A stretch of DNA of 64,000 nucleotides from Syngnathus acus (taxonomy: Eukaryota > Chordata > Actinopteri > Syngnathiformes > Syngnathidae), in contig NC_051093.1 in assembly GCF_901709675.1 (NCBI RefSeq), positions 5,167,053 to 5,231,052 on the forward strand, in the 5' to 3' direction. The notes below the pieces were generated by a model. That model made no database searches. It was given only the letters and a program-made list of their open reading frames with translations, and was not told the origin of the DNA. Position 1 is the first letter of the stretch. Every line of letters begins with the position of its first letter. Shown here piece after piece: positions 13,301-25,077 of the stretch. The translations under genes and the position numbers were made by a program.

Positions 13301-16300
13301 TTTTATTTTATTTTTTCAGCTTTTGCCTACGCCTCGGTGCTTTTTGCCTGGAGGGAGTTGCGGGGGCTTGCCATTGTGAGTGACTAAAAAAGTAGCATGT
13401 GACCTAAGAGATACAGTTCAGTTCTTCTAGCTAGAGTAGGTTTTATGATATTCTCCTTTTGCAATATTAAACAAAATAACGCCTTTGGACTCATGGGGGC
13501 ACATAGAGCATTTCACTTCCCCTTTAAGGCAAGCAGGTAGTGTTACGTGAAGGGCCTTTTCTCGTTTCCACAAACAGGAGTGTTTCGGTCTGGCTCTATT
13601 CGCAGCAGCAACAGATGGTCGAATAGAAACGAGCTCCAGTGGCTTGAGCTGCATGGTGGCGACAAACGTTTTACACGAAAGAAAAAAAAACAACCGGCCA
13701 AGCGTACTACGCTTTGCTCAGCATGCACAAACGACGCTCTTTATCAGCCTCGGGCGATGTCTACGTAAACAACTTTGGACTCCCTTCCCAAAATCTCCAC
13801 GGTTATGTCCACCTGAAGACACACGCATAGTGCATGACTAAGCAACAGATGGCGTCGGAGCGGCAGAGCCATTTGTAGCCCGAGGAAGGGCTTTTCCAGA
13901 TAAGGCACCATAATAACAATGGAGGATCAAGTAAAGGGGAATCAGTCGAGGAGTGATAGCGAAATCACTCTCCAAGCTTCATTTTTTTAACGCCGTGCTA
14001 TGCTTTTATTGCCTTTCTGCAATAAGTGTGATACATACAGAAGATTGAAACGTCATTTTCTCAGGCCCACACACTCAGCTCTGTTTCTTTTTCGCTTCCA
14101 CGGGGTTGCCGTTTTGATTATAAATGTGCATCGCGTGCAGTTTATGGACGAGGACGCCTGCAACGCAAAGTCTGAAATGTAGCAGAAATGGGAGCTGTCT
14201 ACGGACGAGCAGTGCTGAATTTATGATGAAGCCTGTAGGGAGCAAGTGCTGACATCAATCGTGAAAATATGCCAATTGGACACAAAATGGAAGTAGAACA
14301 CTACTTTTGAGGAGAAACACTGCTGACGTGCTAACGGTTCGCATACAAAACGACTAATTGGTGACAGTTTCCAAAGTGGTCAAGAACGGACAAATGGGGG
14401 GGGGGGGGGGATGGCAACCAGAGGCTGGAAAGTGAAGTGAAGCTCAATGAAACAGCGAGAAGCGAGGCTGGTTGTGTTAATCTCATTACACCGAGAGCCC
14501 CCAGGCTCCTCTGGCCCTATTTATAGCAGCCTGACAAAAAGAGAAAGGGCGGCCTTCGTATGTGCGCCGTCGTCGATGTTGCTTATGCAACTGAGTGGCA
14601 AACGATGATGCCAATCATGAGGGGGCCCCTCGTGTCAAACGGAAAAAGATCATATGTAAAAAAGAAAAAAAAAAAAAACAGACAGCTTCCCTCAGCGCAC
14701 CAGCTAGCATGAAAGCAGCAAATGAGAATTTGGACGTCATATTCCATCAAAGATGAAATATCTAAAGATGTTTGTCTTTTGAATTGTCACCTTGCCAAAA
14801 GGAAAGAAAAAAAATGAAAAGAGAAGCCAAATGTATTGAGAGAGGACTCAATTTTGATCCTCTCACAAGAAGAAAAAGCCTCATTTCCCACAAGTAATCA
14901 CACAATCAGCCTCGGGACACACAATCACACACACGACACTATGAACACACACACGCTCACATAGAGCGAGAGGGAACTCAGACTGAGGGAGTTAATTACC
15001 TCCATCAAGAAGGTTCTGTTTGCACCAGTGTGGGTTTGTTTATGTGGCACTTCCTGTATTTTTTATTTTAATGACAGTTATTTTTGCTCCCATTATTGTG
15101 TTTATTAGCGACAATTTGTAATGAGGCATAAAATTATTATTTTTTCAAATCAATCTAACACAAATTAATTGAATTAAATGGGACTTGTTGGAAGGACGAG
15201 AGAAGAAGAGGAGGAGGCGCTCCCCTGACCTCCGGGCGGTGCATTTTGCCGTCTGACCTCTGACACAGTGAAAGCGGCGCGCTGATGTGTGAACGCGAGC
15301 GTGTGTGTGACCTACAAAGCGACAGGTTGTGCTCACGTGGATGCGGGCACGCTCCCCCGACCACGTCGACACTCGCCCTGAGCGCCTTTCGTGCATCGTG
15401 GAAAATTCTTGTGGCGGCTGCAGGTGGTCGCTTTTTATTCCATTCGCCGGGACTATTTTGTCCATTTGTTTTTCCATTTTCCCTCTGAAGCTGCAAGCAT
15501 TCCTCGACAAAAGAATTAACCGTCAGATTTAGTGTTAACCATCGCACTATTTTTTCCAGATTTTTTTTTCGCACCAAGTGTACTTACAAAAGTGTCCCTG
15601 CAATTTTGCACTTTTGTCATCCGGCTTTGCATGATTAGAATGAGCAATGAGGTGACATTTTGAATTCCAAACTCAACATTTCACTGCTTTGACAGCAGCA
15701 ACATCAACAGAGCAGGAGGTGCATGTTTTTGGTAGCAAAGGTTGACTTATATTTCATGCTCCAATCGCTCCCAGATGCTCCAGCGCAGGATGGACGACCG
15801 CTTCTGAAATGAAGCTGCGAGCTGCTGTGACGTCCTCCCCCCCTCCTCCTCCCTCCCTCCTCCTCCTCAGCATCATCATTTCCTCCTACACGTTTCCACT
15901 TGTGCTCATTTGCACATCATCTCCTGCAACGTCGGCGTTATGTTCCATCTTGACGCCGTGTGGAATAAAAGCATTGGGACGGTGAAAATGGAAGAAAATA
16001 CGGAACCACGGATCCAAACACTGGTGTTGGATCTTCTATCTTATCAGCTCTGCTCTAGTTCAGCCTATAAGATATTTGGTGGACTTCTTCAACAACAACA
16101 AAGTTCTCCAAAGCCCAAAGTATTCAAATTGTTTAAATTCAGAAACAACAAACCAATTTGTACCGATGGATAACTTTTTGATCGTTCAAGCTATATTACA
16201 GCCTACAAAATTACTAAAATTAGTGCCGTACTGATGAGCTAAGAGAGGAATTATAAATCCCACTCAAGCTCGAAGCAGGACACCAATGGATTCAAATCTT

Positions 16301-17236
16301 GATCCATGGCGTGCTAAAAGATTCAAGGATGGTACATTTGGCTGGCCTAACGAATCAATTCAAAACCACTGCTAGCATAAAATTGTCCAAAATATCGTAG
16401 GCAGGAAGGTCTAGCCCTGATTGAATTACTGCTGAAAAGAATTGGCCGAATAATTCTACCCTTCTCCAAAAGAACAATGCAACTCGAAAAACAAAGCGAG
16501 GCGCTAAACCCCAAACGCGAAAGGTGCACAATGCTAAATGACTACCTGTCTGATAGCATCAATCAAAACAAACCCTGGTTATCTCTGCCAAGGCAGAACA
16601 CGACGTGAAGTGAATTCAACAAGCTTGTATTGTTAAGCGTTCGCAGCCTTCATTCTCACACCAACAATGGGGAACTATTTTAAATGTAAGTATAAATGTA
16701 ATTAAACGCACAAATACTAAAGGTCTGATTCACATAGCGGTTAGCAAATGAACAAGTGTTGAAGTGTGATTGGATTGGACTGAGACACACAGTGAGAAGT
16801 CTGCCACTATCAGCACCATCTGTGTTCATTCTTTGAAGACTCCAGCACGCTTATTTTGGGAGGCGACATCCACAGTCGTGTGCGTACAGCTGAACGTGTC
16901 TGAGAAACTTCCAAAAATTGAATATATCATATACGCCTGGTTTATGTCATTTAAGAATATCTTACAGCACGACATTCAATGATTCCCTATGTGTACCTAT
17001 CGTCAAAATGACAATCTAATTCTACAGTATGACATTTGAATGATATTTTTTTAAACAATTGACAACATCAGATTTATAAGCGGCAAGTGTGCACATTGGC
17101 GGCCGTCCTTTAATCTGGCATCTGGAGAGAGTGACTTGAACCAGTCACTCTGTATGACATTACTCACATTAGTGTGACAGGACGCTCTGCTCGACAGGTG
17201 TACGCCGTTTGTTCTTTCCGCATCGCTTATTCAGTG

Positions 17237-17270
<34 letters not shown>

Positions 17271-20200
17271 CACGCGCTCCACTGCGCATTTGTCATCCTC
17301 AATCAGACAGACAGCAGCATTCCACTGGGGGACGTTCCCCCTCGGTGGTACACATTTGACACAAGAGCTATGTCGACACGACAACATGAATCCATCCATC
17401 TTCTGCTTATCTTCTTCTAGGTCATGGGCGGAGCTGGAGAGAGGTACGACGGCAATCACGGGGGCACGATTAGACTAACTTTGAGTCTTTTAACTCAACC
17501 GTCTTGTTTGTTTTTGAAATGTGGAAGGAAATCTACGTAAGGACAAGCGACAATGTCTGTACAGAAATGGCCTACCAGGGATTCAAACCCAGAACTGCGA
17601 GGCAGACATGTAAGTCAGGATGTCCCAGTGTGTCTCCCTATAAAAATGTGACTCCTTGTCAAAAAGTACTATGTAATTCTGCAATATGCATGCCAGCCCA
17701 CTAGGTGGCGATGACGGCAAATGACCTTTTTATGCCAAATTATATCAAACAATCACTGTAAATTACAACCTCGACAATTCAGCATTATGTAAATTGTCTA
17801 AAATTAAAATTTATGATAGAGTTCTTGTGGTCCACTGTGGTCGTTTTTTCCCCCCGAAAACATCAAAAAATGACTCATCCAATTATACAATTCGACTAAC
17901 AATTTGGAACTCAATAACCCGAGCTTCTCTCCTAATGGTCACAGTAATGAAATCCATCCTATCCATTGTCCCATCAGTATGTTTTGTGTGGCTGGCTCTC
18001 TCAAATGGGCCAATTTCAGCTCGAAATCCAGCTAGCCACATAAAAAGTCTGGCAAGTGTTCCGTAATGCGTTCTCCAATTTGTTATCCTCAAGAGCTTCT
18101 TGAAATTGCAAAAAAAGAAAAAGTGCCTAATATGTCTTCTCTAATACAAGCGAGCTGGAGATGATAGATCTATGATGTGATTAATGCCCTGTTGTGGCAA
18201 CCGAGAACAAAACCGGAGCGGGAAGGCAAGCAGATGAGACGTACAATGCGCACAGTAGCAAAGCAGAGATGATGCAATCGATGCAAGTCATTTACGCCGG
18301 GCTCCGAATGATCACAAAGACCCGAGCAATCACAGCCAGTTCCTTTTTTTTTTTTTTCTCAAGCACAAAAGGAGTCGGGCGAGGCGTGTTATTGGCGAGT
18401 TCTGTTGCACAATGGCGAGTTATGTTGCATTACGATGGAAGTGGAGCACCGGATTTGAACACGGGAAAGCGTGTAATACAGTTTGGTGGCGTTATTACGC
18501 CAAAGCAAACACGACAGGAAGGATTGTGCGGCGGGAGGAACAGGTGGCTTTTGCTTGTGAATGCTTTTGCTTCCTTTCACGCTTCTCCAGCAATATAAAA
18601 GAAAAAAAACATGACTTCCCGGGGATCCTGAACTGACTTTACAACATCAAATCAATGCGAGTGGAACCATTTCACACCTAAAGCTTTGGAGATATTATGA
18701 TCAAATTAAAGGGGACACATAAACTAAAGTTGACTTTCATTGTTTGTGTATAAACAGCTGGCTCTCTGGAGTACTTGCTTGCCGATCAAGTGTGAAATTA
18801 AACAACCGGATAAATCCTTTGTGGGTCACCTAATTCTTAATTTGCTTCAGTCGATATGGTTAAATTAGTGGCTGAAATTGCAGTCTGGACATGGTGGGGT
18901 GAATATATTCTGCTCTGGAGAGTCTTTCGGGTAACTCTGTCGGATAACGCCGCGAAAAGAGACTGCAGTTGAGTCTAGTCTATTTTTGGAGTATTAGCGA
19001 GAGGGGTTGGAAAAGTTCCTAAGTTAGCCAAACGGAGAACAGTTTAGAGTTGTCGCAGATGCTAATGGCTAACATTTACGTTCAGTTTTGGAATATTAGC
19101 TAGAGGGGTCGGAAAAGTTGCTAAGTTAGCCAAAACGGAGAACAGTTTAGAGTTATCGCTAATGGCTAACATTTACTTTCAGTTTGACAGACTGCGTGTA
19201 GCAGATTTATGAGCAGCTGCAAAGAGCATCACCAGCTGAGCTCAGTGGTCACGGGTGGCATCCCATGCGAGGCGAGCTCAATGAACCGAGAGCAAACACA
19301 AAAGACGGACCTTGGACGCCAGCCGTGTGCCTCCCCGGTCAACAAACAATCCGCTCGCGCCTGGCGTCTCTTGCCATGTGCCAGAGCGCCGAATTCCCGG
19401 TCCCGCGTAAGCTAATTAGCGCAAAGCGGGAATTCGCGCTGTGCACTCGGCAACGTCAACAGATGGTCGCCCGGTCACAAATGACTTGTATTTGCCGGGG
19501 TGGTTTTCCTGAACACTCTCTCAGTGAGATTCGTGCTCCTCAGCGTCGATTAAAGTATAAATCAACAACAAAATGCCACGCTCGAGCTAATTAACTGTAG
19601 CTCATTATGAGCTAAATGATGATGGCAGCTGGCCCATGAGGCAGGGAAAGAGCGGCTTCACTGTAGAGACTTGCTGCGTTTTCATTCTTTGTCAAGGATG
19701 CAAGTAGCGCTTTGGCGCCCTGATTAAAGAGGCCATTTTACAGAAAATGGACTTTTGGAAAATGGACTCACGTGCTTTGGTCATAGAACGAATTAAACTC
19801 TCATCCCAAGGCAGCGGGATCTTTTTTTTGATCGATTAGGTATTTTGACAAAACTACACCATATATCTCCTTTAACCAAGAAGATGTTGCTTTGTAAATC
19901 CTGGGTGAATGATTACGATTCTCTTTTACAAGCCGGCAAACTTACGACGCCGCTCGACTGGGACACGTTGATGAATGAGGCAACTAAACGCTTGTCAAGT
20001 GCCTTCCAAGCCATCACTGTTGGTTTTTTTTTTGTTTTGGAGCGAAATGAGATCCATTCTACAAGTACAGAAAAATAGGAAGTAACCATGGCAACAGAAT
20101 GGCGGGGAAAGACTTATGTTTGCCGTCAGTCATTGATGCTTCCCTTTGGAAGTTCCCACGGCAAAGCGGCCATGGGACACGGTGACTGATGCGCTTGTAT

Positions 20201-23200
20201 TAGCATATTCAGGCAAGAGTGTCAAACAAAAGACGCCGCAGGGGAAAGCGGAAGATGTGCCATTTTGACGGCCATTTTGTCAAAGGTCCGAATGGCTGTA
20301 TATAATTGGTATAGATGCCGAGAATTTAAAAAAGATTATTTATACAACCACATAATTTCCTCCCCAGCAAAAACAAAACACACTTGTTTATCGTGTCACT
20401 CTGGTTTGTCACCTCAGCCTTGTCCCAAACTATTCCATCAGTGCCTCTCAAGGTGATTGATTCACTCGAGCTCTAGATGAGGTCTCGACCGACTCGGACC
20501 GAGTGAATGAACGGACTTCATTGTGCGCGACAATGAGGTCGTCCGTCGGGTCGATCAGCAGCCGACTAATTTAGGAGCAATTAACTTCCTCTCGACACGC
20601 ACTCACTCGATCAAGTTTGCTCTTGAGGTAATGCCAGAACAATCCTTAGACACATTTGCGGGGGTGACAGACACTCATATCAATGGTGAAATCACACTGT
20701 GAGCCACATTTTCCTTTCCTATTGTTCAAAACGCGTATTCAGGCATCTCCGGGTTTTTTTTTGTGAATTGAGTAAAAGGAGTTTGTTCACTTCTGGTTCC
20801 AAGCGCTTGTACGGTGGCAGTGAGTCAACAGACTTGACAAGTTTGCCAGATATAATTAGTGAACCATTCTTCAGAACGTAGGTTTCAAGCTGTGTAATGT
20901 CACGCCCAGTTGAATTTCCCAGTCAAGCCAAATTTTTTTTTTTTTAAAAATGACGCTTTGTGAATTTAAAAGAACCTTAGCCTTTTGGTACGTTAGCTTA
21001 ATGCTAACGCTAAATAGCATTGATGAATCTGAGCTCCTTACAATGCCATTTTAGCTTAAAAAGGACAAAAAGTGTATAATCCTTTTTCTCCTTGCTCTGT
21101 AGGCGACCAATACAATCTTATTATAAGACCAAAACTGTCCTTTTTTCCCCCTTTTTTTTTTTTTAAAATAAATCTCCCGCCTGTCTACCGCCATATCTCC
21201 GACATGACACCACATTCCCCGAAGGCAGAGCGCCATTGAAGCACAAGTGCCAGCAGACTTGCACGGAGCCCGCTTCTCCAACGCACTTCGCCTTGAGCTA
21301 TGAAGGGCAGAACGCTCCCGATAAAAAGATGAGGCATGTGGCTTCCAGCGCTCTGCGGACATGAGCGGAGAGGACGCTTATTGTAATATGTGGAAAAAGA
21401 ATGAATAGCGGCGCTTAAACGCGACGGAAATTCCTCTGGGCTCCCTCTGATATGGGCATTAAAAAAAAAGAGATAAAACAAAAGCGCATGGCGGTCCATA
21501 CGGAATGAGGGTCAGACACTAACCTGTGTGCGGCTCACTCGTAAACACACACACACACACACACACCGACTGTCAGCACAACAACACTCATCTGCCAGCT
21601 TCCATTCCTACAGCACAAACACCCACGCAAACACACGCCAAGCGAGTCACTTTAGAGTGCTTGTACGAATCAAATTATCTCCATCGCTCACACCGTGAGC
21701 CGCCTACAGAAGGAGAAAAGCAGGGGGGGCTCGGTCCCGGCGGGTGGGAGATTGGACCACCCCGGAGCTTGTCCCCAGGACCACCCTGATGTAAATCGGC
21801 CTCTTCCATCAATCCGCCTCCTGCTGCGAGGTACATCCCGGCGTTGCGGGGAAAAAGCAAAAATACAAATAAGAACGACGGAGAAGATGGACACTAATGG
21901 CCCTTTGGGGACCCTGTCGGGAATTTGTTATTGCTGGCTCTGAGGAGGGAGCAAGCTGGAAGGATGGAGACGAAGGCCGTGGCTATTTTTACAGCAAGTA
22001 TCTATTTTCTCTCGGCTATTTTTATGACTATTTTCCAGAAAAGCTAACCTTCTACAGTACCCTTTGAGATTAGCTCTTAGAATTTATTTTTTTTACGCAA
22101 CGAGGTCTACATAACTGCTTTCAATTGCCATAGTGGGGGGGGGGGGGGGGGGGGTGTCAGGGTCAATCCTAGCCATGCTTGAACCTACTAGACACCTCAG
22201 TTGCAGTACATTTGGTTTTGTGTAAGAGCATGATCCACTTTCTATACATTGGCCCACTTAAACCATTCGATCCACAATCCAAATTCACAATTTGTTCCTG
22301 TATATCAGTTAAACAAGATATATAACTATGCACACATGCATATATTCTTTATCATCTGCACAGGAGAAATAATATTACTCCTGAGGAGCTGTGATGTCTC
22401 ATCTCTGTCCGGTACATCTGGTACAAAAATTGCTTATTTATATTGAGGACCAAATTTTCTTTTTTGAAATCAAAACAGATTCATGACTAAGTCAAAGGAA
22501 CAAAAGCAGACGTTTGAAGGTTAGCGTCACATTAATGGGAGGCCGAAAGGTGCGATGATGTAAGCTTTTACAGTCTACCAAGCACAAGTTTTCATCCACC
22601 GGGCCAAAATGAAGCAGCTGCAGCTATCACAAGGATAAATGGAGCTGCCGTCGTGTGAGCGCCAAGTAATCGTATCAAAAACCGCATTGTTCCATGACTC
22701 ACACTTGATGAAATGCAGCTAATCTAATCGACTTGATTAACACGCATTGCGTAATACCATCTATGTGTTTTGTGAGCTGACTTTTTTTTTTTTGGGGGGT
22801 GGTGGGGTCGTGTGGCTTGCTGCGGCGTTTTTTGCCCATCGCCTCCAAAGCGAGATTAACCGCCGTGTGACACATTGATGAAACAAAGGTGAATGCGCCG
22901 TCGCCGAACTTAGTCACATGCATTTACCGCAACAGAGGGAACGTTCCGGTCGGCTCGGAACGCAGCTGAAAAACGTTCACGCGCCGCCGCCCTTCAGAAC
23001 TCTGGGAAATATTAGTCCCACGATTCGGCAAAGTGCAAGGAAACGCCACTCAAAGCAGTTGACGGCGACTACAAACTGACTTATGATACAGTGGTTATAA
23101 AAAGTCTACACACCCCACTTCTAGGTTCTGTGATTTTTAAAATCAATTCAAAACGTTTGTTCACCATTAATGCGGCCAACAACTTGCAAAACTCAATTAG

Positions 23201-24318
23201 AAAACAATAAGCAAGCACAGGGATTTGCTTGCATAAGTGTGCACACCCTCTCATCACTGGAATGTGGCCGTTCAAACTGAATCCATCACGTTCAAGATCA
23301 AGTTAAACTAGTCAGCACACACCTGCCACAACTTAAATTGCTTCCAATGATTGATATTCCAGAGATTTCTGCAAAGCAGTTTAAGAGGCAAAAAACCCAC
23401 AACCATTAGCCAAAACAGAAGCGTAATTAACATCCATTAAATAGTGTAATTGTCTTCCTTAATAGTTGAAACAGTAAACATGCTGCTAACTGTGACCCGT
23501 AAACCCATCCTTAAAGATGTAGCACTTCAACATACTTCCTTGAAACCTGCTGTACTACTTTCCTAACGAGACAAGGCTTTGGCGACATCATGTGGCATAT
23601 AAGGGCATTTCGCAAAGACCACAAAAACTCATGACGGGTGATTTTCGACAAAAAAAAAAAGAAGCTCAGGATGGATTTGTGACCACTGAAATATTGCTGT
23701 ACTGATTTTTGCTTTCTTTCGAGTGGGCGGATCTCACCTGACAACTCAAAGTCACTATTACGCATCAGCATTCCAAAAAAAAAAAAAAAAAAAGAAAAAA
23801 TAATAAACCCACACGTCCCGCTGCCTCCGCGCACAAAATCACCTCACGTCGGATAACAGCGTTATTTGCACACACACACAAAAAAACAGTTCACCCACCC
23901 CCTCCTCTCTCTCCGCTTCTCCTTCCACCCCCTTCCTCTCGTTTTACGCATACGCTTGGCAGGCAATCATTGGGATGTCTGGCGAGGCACACCCCACACA
24001 CTGCCTTCTCCCTTACCGTCGAGTGGCCACGCAATTCCCAATGGACGCGTGCGTGGTTCCGTGGAAGGATGAGGGCCAGGACATGCGCGACTTCTTAAGA
24101 CCGGGCCGGTCGCTGGTGTCCACGGCGTCCGAGCGCTCCATGTGCCGCTGGTGTCGGTGGCGGTCCGTGTCGGAGTAGCCGCGGTGCTTGATCTTAATGG
24201 GGGTGCGCGGCTGCCTCCAGAGGTGCTGGGGAGGCTTCAGGGTCGCCTGTCCTTCGCGGGGCACCGGCAACGAGAGGGACAGGCTCTTCTTGGAGCACGG
24301 CGTGGGCGCTTCCATCAT
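1..24318 (-). CDS. pde4a: pde4a, cAMP-specific 3',5'-cyclic phosphodiesterase 4A (5' part; runs off left edge)
   Basis: PDE4 enzymes hydrolyse cAMP in the cytosol and at anchored signalling complexes. Coding exons seen, in transcript order: 24017-24318 (first exon, long form), 5199-5392 (alternative first exon), 4756-4941, 4585-4621, 4444-4514, 3872-3921, 3359-3471, and 1305-1553 (short-form first exon). Phases chain exactly: the long form from 24318 to 3359 is 759 nt (253 codons) and ends in phase 0, where the family continues with FKRML in UCR2. That next exon and the catalytic exons are not in the window. The long N-terminus is PDE4A-like rather than 4B/4C/4D ([18 protein letters not shown], then [13 protein letters not shown]). 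The linked raver1, tyk2, cdc37 and ICAM genes also fit the human 19p13.2 PDE4A neighbourhood. The assignment to 4A is firm; the full isoform set is inferred. Confidence 0.93.
1305..1553 (-). CDS. pde4a: pde4a short-isoform (PDE4A1-type) alternative first exon
   Basis: The exon encodes 83 residues and ends [21 protein letters not shown], followed by a GTAGGG donor in phase 0. This matches the membrane-targeting N-terminus of the mammalian supershort PDE4A1, whose PW-L/V-x-GWW core (TAPAS-1) inserts into phosphatidic-acid-rich membranes. The exon lies between the 113-bp UCR exon and the FKRML exon, as in mammals. In place of the mammalian initiator Met there is Thr (codon ACC). The first in-frame ATG is at 1553, giving about 61 extra Pro/Gly/Ser-rich residues. 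The frame stays open at least to about 1720 without another ATG. The start is therefore uncertain, but the exon identity is strong. The surrounding CpG-rich DNA (about 1380-2600) probably holds its promoter. Confidence 0.85.
1554..3358. promoter_or_regulatory. CpG-rich presumed promoter of the pde4a short isoform, then intron
   Basis: About 1380-2600 is rich in G+C and CpG, unlike the flanking AT-rich intron, and lies upstream (minus strand) of the PDE4A1-type exon. The long open frames here are typical of GC-rich DNA and show no family signature. A short TG run occurs at about 2607-2622. From 2700 to 3358 there is plain intron. Confidence 0.45.
3359..4621 (-). CDS. pde4a: pde4a UCR1/UCR2 linker exons (four small exons)
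   Basis: There are four exons: 4585-4621 (37 bp, [12 protein letters not shown]), 4444-4514 (71 bp, [12 protein letters not shown] then [11 protein letters not shown]), 3872-3921 (50 bp, [16 protein letters not shown]) and 3359-3471 (113 bp, [20 protein letters not shown] through SVSEMASNK). They encode the end of UCR1, linker region 1 and the start of UCR2. These are the regulatory modules that form PDE4 dimers and hold the catalytic site in check. The order and exon sizes match the conserved PDE4 exon pattern, and all splice phases join without a frameshift. Only the linker (TTPTN / VTSQPTVPQ) diverges notably from mammals, as expected for this variable segment. The 3359 end is phase 0 and must join an exon beyond position 1. 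Confidence 0.93.
4756..4941 (-). CDS. pde4a: pde4a UCR1 exon with PKA site
   Basis: This 186-bp exon is common to both long-form first exons, which each end in phase 2 and join the leading C at 4941. It encodes [20 protein letters not shown] and then [26 protein letters not shown] and SEG. RRES is the conserved UCR1 site whose phosphorylation by PKA activates long PDE4 isoforms, so long-form feedback regulation should be retained. The acceptor is a long pyrimidine tract ending CCTCCAG and the donor is GTGAGT at 4755. Confidence 0.94.
5199..5392 (-). CDS. pde4a: pde4a alternative first exon (PDE4B3/4C2/4D5-like N-terminus)
   Basis: The exon has 64 codons plus 2 nt, starting [18 protein letters not shown] and ending [22 protein letters not shown] before a GTACAT donor. 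Joining to 4941 completes an AGC codon and continues FDSENG. The pattern S-P...S-P...(F/L)FR-(K/R)-L-x-x-N-(K/Q/R)-SI-x-x-(Q/E)-RRR is that of known PDE4B3, PDE4C2 and PDE4D5 first exons, so this is a paralogous promoter/exon type conserved across PDE4 genes. The exon sits in a local CpG-rich patch (about 5200-5560), consistent with its own promoter. ATG 5392 is the first in-frame Met. No transcript evidence is available here. Confidence 0.8.
9655..9720. repeat. fragment of a tRNA-like dispersed repeat tail
   Basis: The GATTCAAACCCAGAACC motif followed by a gCAAATCACTAGCTCACC-like end is the B-box-containing tail typical of fish dispersed repeats. It is short and diverged. Confidence 0.35.
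17234..17270. repeat. (TG)n microsatellite
   Basis: A nearly pure TG run with one TT interruption, in the large pde4a intron. Confidence 0.9.
17390..17613 (+). repeat. degenerate CATCCATC-type dispersed repeat
   Basis: It begins ATCCATCCATCTTCTGCTTATC and ends GGGATTCAAACCCAGAACTGCGAGGCAGAC. This order is known from a very abundant teleost interspersed repeat. The middle is heavily eroded. Confidence 0.5.
18984..19182. repeat. tandem duplication, two units of about 100 bp
   Basis: Unit 1 is 18984-19085 and unit 2 is 19086-19182. Both share the core AAGTTAGCCAAA-CGGAGAAC, AGTTTAGAGTTRTCGC and AATGGCTAACATTTAC, with scattered mismatches and small indels. Confidence 0.85.
21545..21566. repeat. 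(AC)n microsatellite
   Basis: Eleven AC units. Confidence 0.9.
22135..22154 (+). repeat. poly-G tract, 20 nt
   Basis: An uninterrupted run of 20 G on the plus strand in the pde4a intron. Confidence 0.9.
23090..23345. mobile_element. Tc1/mariner-type element fragment
   Basis: It starts ACAGTGGTTATAAAAAGTCT ACACACCCC and continues with GTGTGCACACCCTCTCATCAC and CAGCACACACCTGCCA, sequence resembling the 5' end of teleost mariner-type elements. No transposase frame or second terminus was seen. Confidence 0.5.
24017..24318 (-). CDS. pde4a: pde4a long-isoform (PDE4A4/5-type) first exon
   Basis: The exon encodes 100 residues plus 2 nt and ends with CG before a GTAAGG donor; joining to 4941 gives Arg-Phe-Asp-Ser-Glu. 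Motifs in order: [60 protein letters not shown]. These match mammalian PDE4A4/5. In that family this N-terminus carries SH3-binding and XAP2-interacting surfaces. The start is Met 24318 or the adjacent Met 24315 (MEAPTP aligns with human MEPPTV). The intron to the common exon is about 19 kb. Confidence 0.92.
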
Positions 24319-25024
24319 GGTGCAATAAATGAATAAAATATGAATTAAATCGCAAGAAAACGATTGATTTAGGAACTAAAAGAAGCTAATATGGCTCTTT
24401 TGTATCTCTCATGTCCGCAGCACTTCAGCGCAAAGTCCACACATGACTACAGAACATTAGAAATCACAGTGCTCATGTGGCGTCCGGAGTCCGAATCATC
24501 CAAAAATCACCATCGATCTGATTAATCTCATGATGGTCAATTTTAATCTCTCATCTCTCGGTTGGTCCAGCATTCGAGTGAGGAGAAGCGGCTTCTCCTG
24601 AACTTTGACGCCTCCTCTTGCTTCATGGCGCACCGGCGGGAGTGTGTTTGTTTGAGGAGAACGTATTGCTTTTCTTCCCGAGCCACTTATTGCAGAAGCT
24701 CGCCAGAGGGGTTTGCAGCGTTATTGCTCTTCCAAAGAAATTCCAACAAATCCCCAGCGAGCTACGACGCGCAGCCGCTGGATGCGCCCCAACGGTGCGG
24801 GGAAGCCTCCCGAGATTCCTCCATGGAGAGACGTGGAGATGAATGCGCTTTCATCCACACTTTGGTTCGTCTTGACCAGCCGGGCTCCCCCTTTTTCTTC
24901 ACATCCAACCCGATTGGGGGGTTAAAAAGGAGGTTCTTCTTCAGTGTGGTTCCATCACTCCCACGTCCTCATCCTCACTGCTGGAGTTCTCCGACTGTAT
25001 TGGCTTCCTCTTGCCTTTCTCCCT

Positions 25025-25077
25025 CCCTCTCTCTCTCTCTTTTTCTCTCTCTCTCTCTCTCTCGCTCTGTCTGTCTG
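25025..25077. repeat. (TC)n low-complexity tract
   Basis: An imperfect TC/CTGT run in the pde4a 5' region; it inflates the length of a spurious plus-strand ORF. Confidence 0.85.

Larger units (their letters stand above)
5393..24016. other. large pde4a intron
   Basis: About 18.6 kb between the two long-form first exons. No conserved exon, RNA gene or plus-strand gene was recognised. It holds a CCCT-rich tract (5815-5840), TG and AC microsatellites, poly-G tracts (8217, 8518, 14396, 22135), a 100-bp tandem duplication (18984-19182), a degenerate dispersed repeat (17390-17613) and a mariner-like fragment (23090-23345). The 5400-5560 part is CpG-rich. Confidence 0.6.

Noticed and set aside
17570-17613. 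tRNA-like B-box sequence GATTCAAACCC
   Set aside because: No acceptor stem or anticodon arm; fits the tail of a dispersed repeat.
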